Source: Clostridium sp. AWRP (GTDB lineage: Bacteria > Bacillota > Clostridia > Clostridiales > Clostridiaceae). Taken from it: a stretch of DNA of 64,000 bases. The DNA lies in assembly GCF_004006395.2 (NCBI RefSeq), contig NZ_CP029758.2, positions 3,286,001 to 3,350,000 of the forward strand, read 5' to 3'. Numbering within the stretch: the stretch's first letter is position 1; every line of letters starts with the position of its first letter. The translations under genes were made by a program, and so were the position numbers. Below, in pieces: positions 44,340 to 52,655 of this stretch. The notes under the pieces were generated by a model. The model had not been told where the DNA came from and made no database searches. It saw nothing but the letters and a program-made list of their open reading frames with translations.

Positions 44340-45124
44340 TTATTGTAAAAATATCACTGCAGATGAGTCATCACTTTTTTTTAAATCTAGGAAATTTCAC
44401 TACATCTGCATCCTCATTTTCAATAAGTCTTATATACTTGATGCAATCCTTGTTTTTCAATAATTGAAATAAGGTTATCAGCCTCCATATATTTGTAATT
44501 ATCAAAAATTGCTGAAAACCCATCTGACATTAATAAAGCCTTTTTACATTCTTCCAAATCCAAATACCCATAAAGAGAATTTTCTACTGCACTTTTATCA
44601 AATTCTAATGTCCAGTAACCTTCTGGGAGTATTTTTAAGCAATCTATGTTTAATAAGCAGTGGATTTATCCTCTGTCTAGCTTCAACAAAACTTATTCCT
44701 TCATTTAACATTAACTCGTTCATTTCAGCTTTAGCTATATTATCCAATTTATCAAGCAAAGTCTGTTTAATAATACTTGAATTTCCATTATTATTCTCAA
44801 CTATAAGTGTACAATCTCCAAGTAAAAAATATTCTACTTTATTATTGTTAATTCTAATTATAGCTATAGAAGCCGCTGGCAAATCAACTTTATCAGGATA
44901 TTTTAATGAAGAAATTTTATTAAATTTATTGCTTATAAAATCCATTCCTTTAGAAACAATTCCTTTAATATCCTTTGATTTATCTAAAATATTATCTTTA
45001 AGATAGTTATTCCATTCATTAACAAACCAATACACATCACCTTTAGAACCTGTCAGATTAGTTTTGTTTTAGCATCTGATGTAAAACTTTTAAAAATTTC
45101 AGGCGTAAGTTCTCTTATGGGTAT
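44340..45124 (-). pseudogene. Multiply frameshifted PP2C-like phosphatase gene
   Basis: Reading the minus strand with four or more frame changes recovers one continuous protein: IPIRELTPEIFKSF, then GSKGDVYWFVNEWNNYL, then IAIIRINNNKVEYFLLGDC, then EGYWTLEFDKSAVENSL with LLMSDGFSAIFD, then IRLIENEDADVVKFPRF and DDSSAVIFLQ. GDC and MSDGF resemble metal-binding PP2C motifs. Shifts lie near 45065, 44637 (an extra C), 44435 and in an A-run near 44377. Only a 145-codon piece (44598-45035) is open. The N-terminus is missing. The pattern is typical of an old pseudogene. Confidence 0.75.
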
Positions 45125-45187
45125 TTAAGAAGTATATTATAAAACTAAAAATTTCAAATACTATTTTGAGTCAATTTTACTATAATA

Positions 45188-45217
45188 AAAAAGTGATAAA
45201 TGCCATTATCACTTTTT
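45188..45217 (-). terminator. Terminator of the 2-hydroxyacid dehydrogenase gene
   Basis: AAAAAGTGATA and TATCACTTTTT pair perfectly around an 8-base loop, with a T-run on the minus strand. Confidence 0.8.
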
Positions 45218-45279
45218 GCAACATTTTATTTACTAATATCTCTTACTTATGACTTTATATATAATTTAATATACTTCTA

Positions 45280-46248
45280 TTAAACTTTTTCCTTGTTAAC
45301 TCTGTAACCAGTTTTAAAATCCACTATATTCTTTAATGGCTGCTGATTTTTAAAATATTCAAGATTTTCAATACTTATGTTAACAATTCTTCTTAAAGTT
45401 TCTGGAAGATGAAAAAATCCTGATATATGAGGAGTAATAACAACCCCTGGCGCATCCCATAATCTATGTTCAGGTGGCAGCGGTTCTGGCTGCGTTACAT
45501 CAAGACCTGCACCACTAATAATTTCATTTTCAAGAGCATCACACAAATCTTCAGTACATATACAACTTCCTCTTCCCACATTAAGAATGATTGCATCTTT
45601 TCTCATTAAATTAAATTTATCTTTATTAAATAAATGGTGAGTATCCTTTGTCCCAGGAAGACTTAAAGCCACTACATCAGCTTTAGGCAAAAGTTCATCC
45701 AAAGCTTCCATTGTATACAATTCATCAATATATTCTGGCTTTTGTCCTTTAGTTCTCTTTACTCCTATGGTATAGCTTCCAAGTGCCTTCATTTTTCTAG
45801 CAAAATCCCCTCCAATATCACCAAGACCTACAACTAATGTTGTACTTCCTTCTATTGAGGTAACATTTCCTTCATCCTTCCATATATGTTTTTTCTGATT
45901 CATATAATATAAATTCAACTTCTTTTTAATTTCAAATAACATACCGAGCATATGTTCAGATATTGCAAGTCCATAAGCGCCTGATGCATTTGTAAGGTAT
46001 GCTCCTTCAGGAATTACACCAGCTTCGCAATATCCATCAGTACCTGCACTGTTTAATTGAAGCCATTTAAGCTTTTTACTTCCCTTTATGTACTCTGGAG
46101 GAACATTTCCAATAATTATATCAGCACTTTTTACAATTTCATTGCTAATTTCTTTAGTTGATATAAAAATATACTCCTCTTCTGGCATCTTTGATTTAAG
46201 TTTTTGTTTTTCATCTTCACTTAATGGAATTACAACTAAAATTCTCAT
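45280..46248 (-). CDS. D-isomer-specific 2-hydroxyacid dehydrogenase
   Basis: The 322-residue enzyme has the two-part dehydrogenase fold with NAD-binding GLGDIGGDFARKM (about residue 141-153), the catalytic Arg in LNVGRGS (about 226), Glu in DVTQPEPLPPEHRLW and His in VITPHISG (about 277). All catalytic residues are present. It oxidises or reduces a D-2-hydroxy acid/2-oxo acid pair; the specific substrate (for example glyoxylate, hydroxypyruvate or phenylpyruvate) cannot be told. The ATG follows GGAAGTG. It is monocistronic, with its own terminator. Confidence 0.93.
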   Translation of the reverse strand: MRILVVIPLSEDEKQKLKSKMPEEEYIFISTKEISNEIVKSADIIIGNVPPEYIKGSKKLKWLQLNSAGTDGYCEAGVIPEGAYLTNASGAYGLAISEHMLGMLFEIKKKLNLYYMNQKKHIWKDEGNVTSIEGSTTLVVGLGDIGGDFARKMKALGSYTIGVKRTKGQKPEYIDELYTMEALDELLPKADVVALSLPGTKDTHHLFNKDKFNLMRKDAIILNVGRGSCICTEDLCDALENEIISGAGLDVTQPEPLPPEHRLWDAPGVVITPHISGFFHLPETLRRIVNISIENLEYFKNQQPLKNIVDFKTGYRVNKEKV

Positions 46249-46341
46249 ATAATATCACTTCCTTCTAGTACCATTATATTATAAATTTAATAAGCTAAAA
46301 ACTTTACATTTTCAATTGCATATTATTTCTTTATAGAATGA

Positions 46342-46689
46342 TTACTCATTTTCTTCCATAGAATTTATATAAATTTTCCCCCACTCTCCCATATTTTTTA
46401 ATACAGGTATAAAAGAGCGTCCCATTTTTGTTAATGAATATTCAACTCTCGGAGGTACTTCCTTATAAATTTCCCTATGCACCATACCATCATCCTCTAG
46501 TTCTCTTAATTGCTTGGTAAGTACTGGTTGAGAAATCCCTTTACATAACCTTTGAAGTTCATTAAACCTCCTTGTTTTTTCGTTTAAATGAAAAAGGATT
46601 ATCATTTTCCATTTTCCTGAAATTAAATATTGTACTGCTGCTATTGGACATGATTTATTAGACTGGGGATTTTTTAATATTCTTGCCAT
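46342..46689 (-). CDS. HxlR family transcriptional regulator
   Basis: The 115-residue protein is a typical HxlR winged helix. It has a conserved N-terminal Cys before the domain (NKSCPIAA, about residue 14), ISGKWKMIILFHL, RFNELQRLCKGISQPVLTKQL (recognition helix) and a wing PPRVEYSLTKMG. Members respond to aldehydes, quinones or redox stress, often through that Cys. It is divergent from the VOC-family gene, and a long inverted repeat covers both promoters, so it likely represses itself and that gene. AGGAGG precedes the ATG. Confidence 0.93.
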   Translation of the reverse strand: MARILKNPQSNKSCPIAAVQYLISGKWKMIILFHLNEKTRRFNELQRLCKGISQPVLTKQLRELEDDGMVHREIYKEVPPRVEYSLTKMGRSFIPVLKNMGEWGKIYINSMEENE

Positions 46690-46708
46690 TTAGCTTGTTT
46701 CCTCCTCA

Positions 46709-46746
46709 ATAGTACTATTTTTGTTAGTATGTAACAAAAAAGTACG
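46709..46746. promoter_or_regulatory. HxlR operator overlapping its own promoter
   Basis: AGTACTATTTTTGTTA (46711-46726) is repeated inverted as TAACAAAAAAGTAC (46732-46745). On the minus strand TTGTTA (46732-46737) and TACTAT (46709-46714), 17 bases apart, form the hxlR promoter, with one box in each arm. Confidence 0.75.
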
Positions 46747-46749
46747 TAC

Positions 46750-46778
46750 TTGAATGGTTACACCTATTACCATAATAT
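46750..46778 (+). promoter_or_regulatory. Promoter of the VOC-family gene
   Basis: TTGAAT (46750-46755) and TAATAT (46773-46778) are 17 bases apart, directly beside the HxlR inverted repeat and 50 bases before the ATG. Confidence 0.65.
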
Positions 46779-46827
46779 TATAGTAACTTCAAAAATAAAA
46801 ATCAATTTTAAAAGGGAGTATAATCAA

Positions 46828-47196
46828 ATGGAAATAAAAAAAGTTTTAAATCGTTTTTATGTAAATGACATTGAAAAAGCAATAAAATTCTATGAAAAAA
46901 TATTAAATGAAAAATCTAAAAATAGATTTAAATATCCTGAAGCAAATTTAGAATTGGTAACAGTAGGAAATACTTTAATAATAAGCGGTTCTGATGAGAC
47001 ATTAAAGGCTTTTAGAGATACTCAAGCAACATTTTTAGTTGATTCCATCATTGAATTCAAAGAATTTTTATTAAATAATGGTGCTGCTGTTATTAGAGAC
47101 TTGAAAAAGGTACCAACTGGGATGAATATGACTGTAAAACATCCTGATGGTACAGTAGTTGAATATGTTGAACATAAATCCAATCTTAAGTGGTAA
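46828..47196 (+). CDS. VOC (glyoxalase/bleomycin resistance) family protein
   Basis: The 122-residue protein has the beta-alpha-beta-beta-beta repeat of the vicinal oxygen chelate fold (KVLNRFYVNDIEKAIKFYEKIL at the start; VKHPDGTVVEYVEH at the end, with a C-terminal Glu that could be a metal ligand). The reaction is unknown; members handle glyoxal-type aldehydes, bind drugs or act as dioxygenases. Its divergent HxlR partner suggests induction by a reactive small molecule. The ATG at 46828 follows AAGGGAG; longer in-frame starts lie over the promoter. Confidence 0.82.
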   Translation: MEIKKVLNRFYVNDIEKAIKFYEKILNEKSKNRFKYPEANLELVTVGNTLIISGSDETLKAFRDTQATFLVDSIIEFKEFLLNNGAAVIRDLKKVPTGMNMTVKHPDGTVVEYVEHKSNLKW

Positions 47197-47203
47197 ATAG
47201 CCT

Positions 47204-47248
47204 AAAATAGTAAAGAATCCTTTAATGATAAGGATTCTTCACTATTTT
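47204..47248. terminator. Bidirectional terminator
   Basis: AAAATAGT.AAGAATCCTT pairs with AAGGATTCTTCACTATTTT (one bulge) around a 7-base loop, between convergent genes. Confidence 0.85.
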
Positions 47249-47280
47249 CATTCATACGATTTTTAATATCTAAATTATAT

Positions 47281-48144
47281 TTATAACGTGTCATCTTTAA
47301 TATAACTATCAAAAAATGGAGGAACTTTATTTTTTATTTTGCCATCACCAGATGGTTGTTTTAGTATTTCTTTTATGTTATAGCCACCTGGTATTGGAAA
47401 AGAAGTCAAGGACTTAAAATTAATAGCAGATTTTGGGCAGGAATAAACACATCTCATACAACCATTACAGGAAAGTCTGAAATTAATTTTTTCATTTTTT
47501 TCATATATATTTTCTGCAGGGCAATTCTTTATGCAAAGTCCGCAATGAGAACAATTTTCATTGACTTTCAAATCTTTTCCTAGCAAAAAAATTATCCGTG
47601 AAATTATAAACATCATACCTTCCATAAGCACCTTAAGTCCAATGCCAGTTTTAAGTGTTCGTTTTTTGCCATGAATCACTTCTTGGCACATTATATCTGC
47701 CTTCTTGGCTGTTGCCGCATAGAGCTGTTTGATAATTTCATCATCAAATTTATTCATCCAGTTGCTTCCTATGGAAAATAACCTCTCATAAAACACTTTG
47801 TATCCTTTTCTTGAAAGCTTTCTTATAATTGGCTTTGAAGCGTTATAATTAATAGGTGTTACGCCACCTGCAGTTCGGAAAATAAATGTCTTTTTGTATT
47901 TTTGTTTAGGAAGAAGTTTAATAAAATGACGTACAATATTTGGAGTGCCAAACCCAATAACTTGGCACCCAATTCCAACTAAATCGTATTTTTCAAGGTC
48001 TATTTTAAGATTATTCTTTAATACATCTTCAATCCTTATTACAGTAACATTGTATTGGTAATTAAAGAACCCTTCCTTAATCATATTGGCAACAATCTCA
48101 GTGTTTCCTGTGCCTGAAAAGTAATAAATCACAACTGACTTCAT
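47281..48144 (-). CDS. EFR1-type flavodoxin-ferredoxin fusion
   Basis: The 287-residue protein joins an N-terminal flavodoxin-like domain (about 1-165; FMN loop YYFSGTGNTE at about 7-16) to a C-terminal ferredoxin with two [4Fe-4S] motifs (CSHCGLCIKNCP at about 206 and CNGCMRCVYSCP at about 232). This is the EFR1 architecture, an electron-transfer protein of anaerobes whose partners are mostly unknown. AGGGGTGAT precedes the ATG. It starts 1 base after the stop of the membrane-protein gene, and the pair is divergent from a TetR gene with a shared palindrome. Confidence 0.9.
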   Translation of the reverse strand: MKSVVIYYFSGTGNTEIVANMIKEGFFNYQYNVTVIRIEDVLKNNLKIDLEKYDLVGIGCQVIGFGTPNIVRHFIKLLPKQKYKKTFIFRTAGGVTPINYNASKPIIRKLSRKGYKVFYERLFSIGSNWMNKFDDEIIKQLYAATAKKADIMCQEVIHGKKRTLKTGIGLKVLMEGMMFIISRIIFLLGKDLKVNENCSHCGLCIKNCPAENIYEKNEKINFRLSCNGCMRCVYSCPKSAINFKSLTSFPIPGGYNIKEILKQPSGDGKIKNKVPPFFDSYIKDDTL

Positions 48145-48145
48145 A

Positions 48146-48694
48146 TTATATCACCCCTACCTTTGCTTTTTTTCTCATTATTAGTCTTACAACAAGTGAA
48201 ATAGGTACAGTAAGTATCCATATTCCATATACTATGAACTTTAATCTGGTTACACTGCTTGCTGCTGTTATAAGGGATAATAACATTGATGGAAAACTAT
48301 TTAATAAAATAAGTATAATAATGTTTTCTATAACATCAAAAAAGGCACGCAAATAAGCTATATACAGTAAAACATGCCACTTACTATTTAACACAGCTTT
48401 GCCCATAATGAATTTCAAAATATAATTCTGTACTATTGCAAACACCACAGTAAATATAAAGTCATCTAGTAAATACTTTACATAAATTGACCTACCCTCT
48501 GCACCCAAAGTTGTAAACAGTTGAAACACATCGCTGGCACTATATCCAAACCGCATATCCAACACATTTGCTCCATTACTATAAATGAGAAAACCTGTTT
48601 CAATTTTTCTCATAATAACCAATGCCGAAACTAAGACCAATATAACTAATAACCTGATTATATAAATTTTATTAAGTCTGATGTTTCTCTCCAC
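48146..48694 (-). CDS. Small integral membrane protein, unknown
   Basis: The 182-residue protein has about four or five hydrophobic segments (about 9-26, 70-90, 105-125, 128-145, 152-172) and few charged residues outside them. I do not recognise the family. It is translated from a GTG at 48694, 8 bases after AAGGAG, and is followed immediately by the EFR1 gene, so the two may form a membrane-linked redox unit. Expression should be controlled by the divergent TetR regulator through the palindrome on its promoter. Confidence 0.65.
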   Translation of the reverse strand: MERNIRLNKIYIIRLLVILVLVSALVIMRKIETGFLIYSNGANVLDMRFGYSASDVFQLFTTLGAEGRSIYVKYLLDDFIFTVVFAIVQNYILKFIMGKAVLNSKWHVLLYIAYLRAFFDVIENIIILILLNSFPSMLLSLITAASSVTRLKFIVYGIWILTVPISLVVRLIMRKKAKVGVI

Positions 48695-48721
48695 TTTGCA
48701 CTCTCCTTCACTCTCAATTGC

Positions 48722-48801
48722 TTGACTAAATTTATTTATTAAAGTATACTATCGGTATACTAATATACTGGTAGTATACTTATTTCTTATTTCTTTGTCA
48801 A
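48722..48801. promoter_or_regulatory. Divergent promoters with a TetR-type operator across both -10 boxes
   Basis: The inverted repeat has 18-base arms (48742-48759 and 48764-48781, two mismatches) around CTAA. Plus strand: TTGACT (48722-48727), 17 bases, TATACT (48745-48750) for tetR. Minus strand: TTGACA (48796-48801), 17 bases, TATACT (48773-48778) for the membrane protein/EFR1 operon. Each -10 box lies in one arm, so one bound TetR dimer pair would block both promoters. Confidence 0.82.
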
Positions 48802-48820
48802 CAGATGGGAGAGATGTTTT

Positions 48821-49462
48821 TTGAAGGAATTAACTAGACGTGAGCATGAACAGTTAGAAAGAAAAGAAGCCATTATTTCCAAAGCTGAAGAACTATTTTG
48901 TAAGTATGGATTTGAAAAAGTATCTATGGACACTCTAGCCAAGGAATGTGAATTTACTAAGAGGACAATTTACAGATATTTCACCTGCAAAGAAGATTTA
49001 TTTTTCGCCGTTGCATTAAGAGGTTATAACCGTCTTTTTGACATGATGAAAAATGATATCCAGAAAGGTACTACAGGCTTTGAAAAAATACGTTTATCTT
49101 ACTATACCTATTATGATTATTTTTGCAAATTTCCTGAACTGATACAATTAATAAATATGAGTGGAATTATAAAATCCAGATCTGTAGGTATGAACGTTCC
49201 TTATCGTAATAAATTTACAGATTTAGACAAATGTTTATTTGAGGAACTAATAAAGACGTTTCATGAAGGAAAAACTGACGGGAGTATTCGTTCTGATTTA
49301 GAAATATCTGAACTTGCCTTTTCCTCAGTTTTTGTTGTTACAGGTTTTTTCCAATTGCTTTCTTTATCAGGTAATACCTATACAAATCACTTTGGTTTAG
49401 ATAAGAAACAATTTGCCAAATTTACAATAGAAATGTTAGTAGATTTTCTCAAGAATAAATAG
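48821..49462 (+). CDS. TetR/AcrR family transcriptional repressor
   Basis: The 213-residue protein has the N-terminal TetR helix-turn-helix (ISKAEELFCKYGFEKVSMDTL, about 16-36; FTKRTIYRYFTCKEDLFFAV, about 43-62) and a helical ligand domain (about 70-210). The ligand is unknown. The start is the TTG at 48821 after GGGAGAG; a preceding ATG is out of frame. It is divergent from the membrane protein/EFR1 operon with a strong palindrome between them, which makes this operon and itself the likely targets. Confidence 0.92.
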   Translation: MKELTRREHEQLERKEAIISKAEELFCKYGFEKVSMDTLAKECEFTKRTIYRYFTCKEDLFFAVALRGYNRLFDMMKNDIQKGTTGFEKIRLSYYTYYDYFCKFPELIQLINMSGIIKSRSVGMNVPYRNKFTDLDKCLFEELIKTFHEGKTDGSIRSDLEISELAFSSVFVVTGFFQLLSLSGNTYTNHFGLDKKQFAKFTIEMLVDFLKNK

Positions 49463-49488
49463 CCTATAACTCAATATTTAAAAAGGGT

Positions 49489-49519
49489 GGTCATTTTATC
49501 ATATTATGTCCACCCTCTC
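49489..49519. terminator. Hairpin between tetR and the sensor kinase
   Basis: AGGGTGG and CCACCCT pair across an AT-rich loop; it overlaps the last kinase codons and can serve both convergent genes. Confidence 0.6.
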
Positions 49520-50917
49520 TTTTGAGAATTCTATATATATGCTTGTACCAACATTCAACTTGCTTTTTACATTAATTTTTCCATCGTGTGCTTCTATTAT
49601 TTGCTTTGCAATTGCCATTCCAAGGCCTGAACCTTTAACATTTACAGAAGTACTAGTTCCCCTATAATATCTTTCAAAAAGCTTTTTCACCTCTTCCTCT
49701 GACATGCCCTTTCCATTATCATCAATATTTATATATATTTTATCTTCCTTTTTTATAGAAACTCTTATTTCAGTATCTGGAGAATTGTGAATTACTGAAT
49801 TATAAATCAAATTAGTGAAAGCCCGTCTTAAAAGTGTATTGTCAAAATTAAAATCTACAATATCTTCTACACAGTTAAAAATAATATTTCTTTTTTCATA
49901 TTTAGGATTATTCAATATACTTATAACTACTTCCTTTAATAAACGCACTAAATTTTGACTTTGACGATTTATAGGAAACATTCCATTTTTCAATTGATAA
50001 GTAAAATTCAAATTTTCAACTATGCTCTCTAAATTTTCTGCATTTCTAAGTATTGTTTTTCCATACTTTTTTGCATCCTGAGATGTAACATCATACTTAG
50101 GATCACTCAGTATTTCTGCATAACCTTTTATTGGAGATAGTGGAGTTTTTAAATCATGTGAAATATTGGCTATCCACTCCTCTCTTAAAGTTTGATTCTT
50201 TTTTCTCTCATCTTCGCTGGCTTTAAGTTTACTATCTAAAATATTAAGACTGCATTTTATATCCTTATACGTTCCTTTTTCCTTCATGGGAATATAATCA
50301 TTTGAAGCAAGTCTTCTTATGCCTGATGTTATATTTAACAATGTGCGATTCATCCATATACCATAAACTGCAGTAATAAGTATAAGTACTATAAATAATG
50401 CCAATATAACAAACTTTATCTTTAAAACCTTGTTATAATTCATGTATAAGGTTATTTTTGATATTTTTGCAGGAAAACCTATAATGTAAGTCCACTTTTC
50501 TCCGCTGTTATTAACACTTCCAACAAACATAGTATGTTCCCCTGCATTATCTCCATTTTTATATAACTGCACAGTATCTATTGGAGAATAATGTTTTGGG
50601 GCACTTTTAGGTTCATTATATTCTAAAGCCACATCTCCATTTTTATCAACAATTTGAAAAGAAAGCTTGTACTTTTTTAATTCACCTACTGCTGAATCCT
50701 TAAGTTTTGGTTTACCTTTATCAAAACTAATTTTTTTATAAAAATTAGATGTAAAATATGCAGGCCAGCTGCTCCAGTTAGCATAACTATTCTCGCTACT
50801 TATATTAACATTCAATAGATAAAGCCCTATCCCTAAAAAAATTGAAATTAAAATTAGAAAGGCAATAAAAAACTTAAAATATAAATTAAATATTATCTTA
50901 TATCCTGATTTTTTCAT
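49499..50917 (-). CDS. Sensor histidine kinase of an OmpR-type two-component system
   Basis: The 472-residue protein has two membrane segments (about 13-35 and 168-190) flanking a roughly 130-residue extracellular domain, a HAMP-like linker, HisKA with ANISHDLKTPLSP (phospho-His at about 255) and HATPase (NLIYNSVIHNS, DDNGKGM, GSGLGMAIAKQII). It should phosphorylate the response regulator encoded one base upstream. A damaged copy of this pair lies at 40542-41137. The start at 50917 follows a weak site overlapping the regulator end, suggesting coupling. The signal may involve cell-envelope stress, given the neighbouring BceAB-like exporter. Confidence 0.92.
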   Translation of the reverse strand: MKKSGYKIIFNLYFKFFIAFLILISIFLGIGLYLLNVNISSENSYANWSSWPAYFTSNFYKKISFDKGKPKLKDSAVGELKKYKLSFQIVDKNGDVALEYNEPKSAPKHYSPIDTVQLYKNGDNAGEHTMFVGSVNNSGEKWTYIIGFPAKISKITLYMNYNKVLKIKFVILALFIVLILITAVYGIWMNRTLLNITSGIRRLASNDYIPMKEKGTYKDIKCSLNILDSKLKASEDERKKNQTLREEWIANISHDLKTPLSPIKGYAEILSDPKYDVTSQDAKKYGKTILRNAENLESIVENLNFTYQLKNGMFPINRQSQNLVRLLKEVVISILNNPKYEKRNIIFNCVEDIVDFNFDNTLLRRAFTNLIYNSVIHNSPDTEIRVSIKKEDKIYINIDDNGKGMSEEEVKKLFERYYRGTSTSVNVKGSGLGMAIAKQIIEAHDGKINVKSKLNVGTSIYIEFSKERVDII

Positions 50918-51646
50918 CTATTCATTCCTCTTTACAAGCTTGTATCCAAGTCCTATTACAGTAACTATAATTTCCGGTTTAGAAGGATTTTTCTCAAGCT
51001 TTTCTCTTAAATGTCTTATATGAACGGAGATTGTATTATCATATCCAAAATAATCATCTCCCCATACTACCTCACATAATCTTTCCTTATTGACTATTTT
51101 ATTTGAATTTTCTGCCAGATATAAAAGAAGCTTATATTCCTTTGCTGTAAGTTTTACTTCTGAACCATCCTTATATACCTGACTGTGCAACTTATCAATA
51201 GTAATGCTGCCAATGATTATATTCTCATTTTCACTACTGCTGTCTTCCTTTATACCATCATACTGCTGTCTTCTAAGCTGTGCCTTAATGCGAAAGGCAA
51301 TTTCTCTTGGACTAAAGGGTTTTGTAATGTAGTCATCTCCTCCCATACTCAGTCCAACGATTTTATCAACATCGCTATTTTTTGAAGATAAAAATAAAAT
51401 TGGACAGTAAGAAAATTGCCTTATTCTTTTACATACCTCTATTCCATCAATGTCTGGAAGCATTATATCAAGTACTACTATATCAGGCCTTTCATTCTCA
51501 CATATTTTTATACCATCTAATCCGCAGTGAACTTTTCTAATATTCTTAAATCCTTCCTTTAATAGAATATCCTCTATTAAATCCGTTATATCTTCTTCAT
51601 CATCTATAAGTAATATTTTTTTATCTGCATTACTTACTAAATCCAC
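50918..51646 (-). CDS. OmpR/PhoB family response regulator
   Basis: The 242-residue protein has a receiver domain (about 10-125; acidic pocket LLIDDEED, phosphoacceptor in IVVLDIMLPDIDG, Lys in YITKPFSP) and an OmpR winged-helix DNA-binding domain (about 145-240; LTAKEYKLLLYLAEN, VWGDDYFGYDNTISVHIRHL, VTVIGLGYKLV). It starts with a GTG at 51646 after AGAGGTG and ends one base before the kinase gene. Target genes may include the downstream-strand exporter genes. Its C-terminal half is duplicated as a pseudogene at 40826-41137. Confidence 0.94.
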   Translation of the reverse strand: MDLVSNADKKILLIDDEEDITDLIEDILLKEGFKNIRKVHCGLDGIKICENERPDIVVLDIMLPDIDGIEVCKRIRQFSYCPILFLSSKNSDVDKIVGLSMGGDDYITKPFSPREIAFRIKAQLRRQQYDGIKEDSSSENENIIIGSITIDKLHSQVYKDGSEVKLTAKEYKLLLYLAENSNKIVNKERLCEVVWGDDYFGYDNTISVHIRHLREKLEKNPSKPEIIVTVIGLGYKLVKRNE

Positions 51647-51675
51647 CCAAAAACACCTCTTTTATTATTGCAGAT

Positions 51676-51717
51676 AAAAAGCTCAAGTCTAAAATTGAAT
51701 ACGACTTGAGCTTTTTT
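51676..51717 (-). terminator. Terminator of the Rpn-like gene
   Basis: AAAAAGCTCAAGTC pairs with GACTTGAGCTTTTTT. It separates the Rpn-like gene from the two-component genes. Confidence 0.85.
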
Positions 51718-51743
51718 AACTTTACCAAACTGAATAAATTTAT

Positions 51744-52607
51744 TTATAGACCTATGACCTCTTTCAACTTATTGATTTCTTCTATACTAAGCTTTGTGTA
51801 TCTTACTATTTTTTCTATGTCTTCGTTATCTAACAACATATTTTTAGCAATTTCTATTGCTTTACCCTTTTCAGCTTGATTCATAGCTTCTTCTTTTTCC
51901 TTTTCAAATATTTTTTCTACCTTAGTCATTTTTAACCAACTCCTTACCACATTAGCATATTCTTCGTCAATAAACTTATCTGTAGAAGTTAACACTCCAG
52001 CTATAATAAAATACTGATTTCTTTCGTCATTTACTTCTTTAGCTAATTCTATGGTATCTTTAATAAGTTCATGCTTATCCTTTTTGCTTCTCATTAGTGG
52101 AAGTAATATTAAATTCATAAGGTCCATGTCTTCTAAAATTTTGTTTTCTTTAATTTTACTTTCAACATCTTTATATATAATATCTCCATCATAATTTTTC
52201 ATAAACACAGATTTTACGTTTATTCCAACGCTTCCCATACTAAATCTGCTTTCCGCTTTTTCAATATTACTTGCATATATTACTGCCACATTTACTTTTT
52301 TAATCTTTCTATTTTCTTCGTAATATTTTCTTGAAATTCTCAAAACATAGTCAATATATTTATACATGTTCTCTGTTATTCTATTATTGCTTTCATATTC
52401 AAGCAAAAGTATTGAACCATCTTCCAGTAAAAATACACTGTCAGCTCTACGTTCATCTGCCTTTACTTCTGGGAATTCATTTGGAAGCATCTCAACTATC
52501 TTAGGATAATCCAATCCATACATAATTAATGCTTTATCTTTAAACATTTCACTTAGAGTTTTAAAAAGTACATCCTTTGCTTGATATGTTATTCCTTTTG
52601 CGGACAA
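51744..52607 (-). CDS. Rpn/YhgA-like PD-(D/E)XK nuclease family protein
   Basis: The 287-residue protein has a PD-(D/E)XK-type core (about 1-150; ADSVFLLEDGSILLLEYES supplies the Asp and Glu, with Lys less clear), a helical middle and the C-terminal coiled segment typical of Rpn-like proteins (EIAKNMLLDNEDIEKIV, then TKLSIEEINKLK). Rpn proteins promote RecA-independent recombination and sit on mobile or variable loci. It starts with TTG at 52607 after AAAGGAG. It lies between the exporter and its likely two-component system, with its own terminator, suggesting later insertion. Confidence 0.75.
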   Translation of the reverse strand: MSAKGITYQAKDVLFKTLSEMFKDKALIMYGLDYPKIVEMLPNEFPEVKADERRADSVFLLEDGSILLLEYESNNRITENMYKYIDYVLRISRKYYEENRKIKKVNVAVIYASNIEKAESRFSMGSVGINVKSVFMKNYDGDIIYKDVESKIKENKILEDMDLMNLILLPLMRSKKDKHELIKDTIELAKEVNDERNQYFIIAGVLTSTDKFIDEEYANVVRSWLKMTKVEKIFEKEKEEAMNQAEKGKAIEIAKNMLLDNEDIEKIVRYTKLSIEEINKLKEVIGL

Positions 52608-52655
52608 AGCATCATCTCCTTTTATGTTAATTATACAAGATAATTTTTAAATTTT

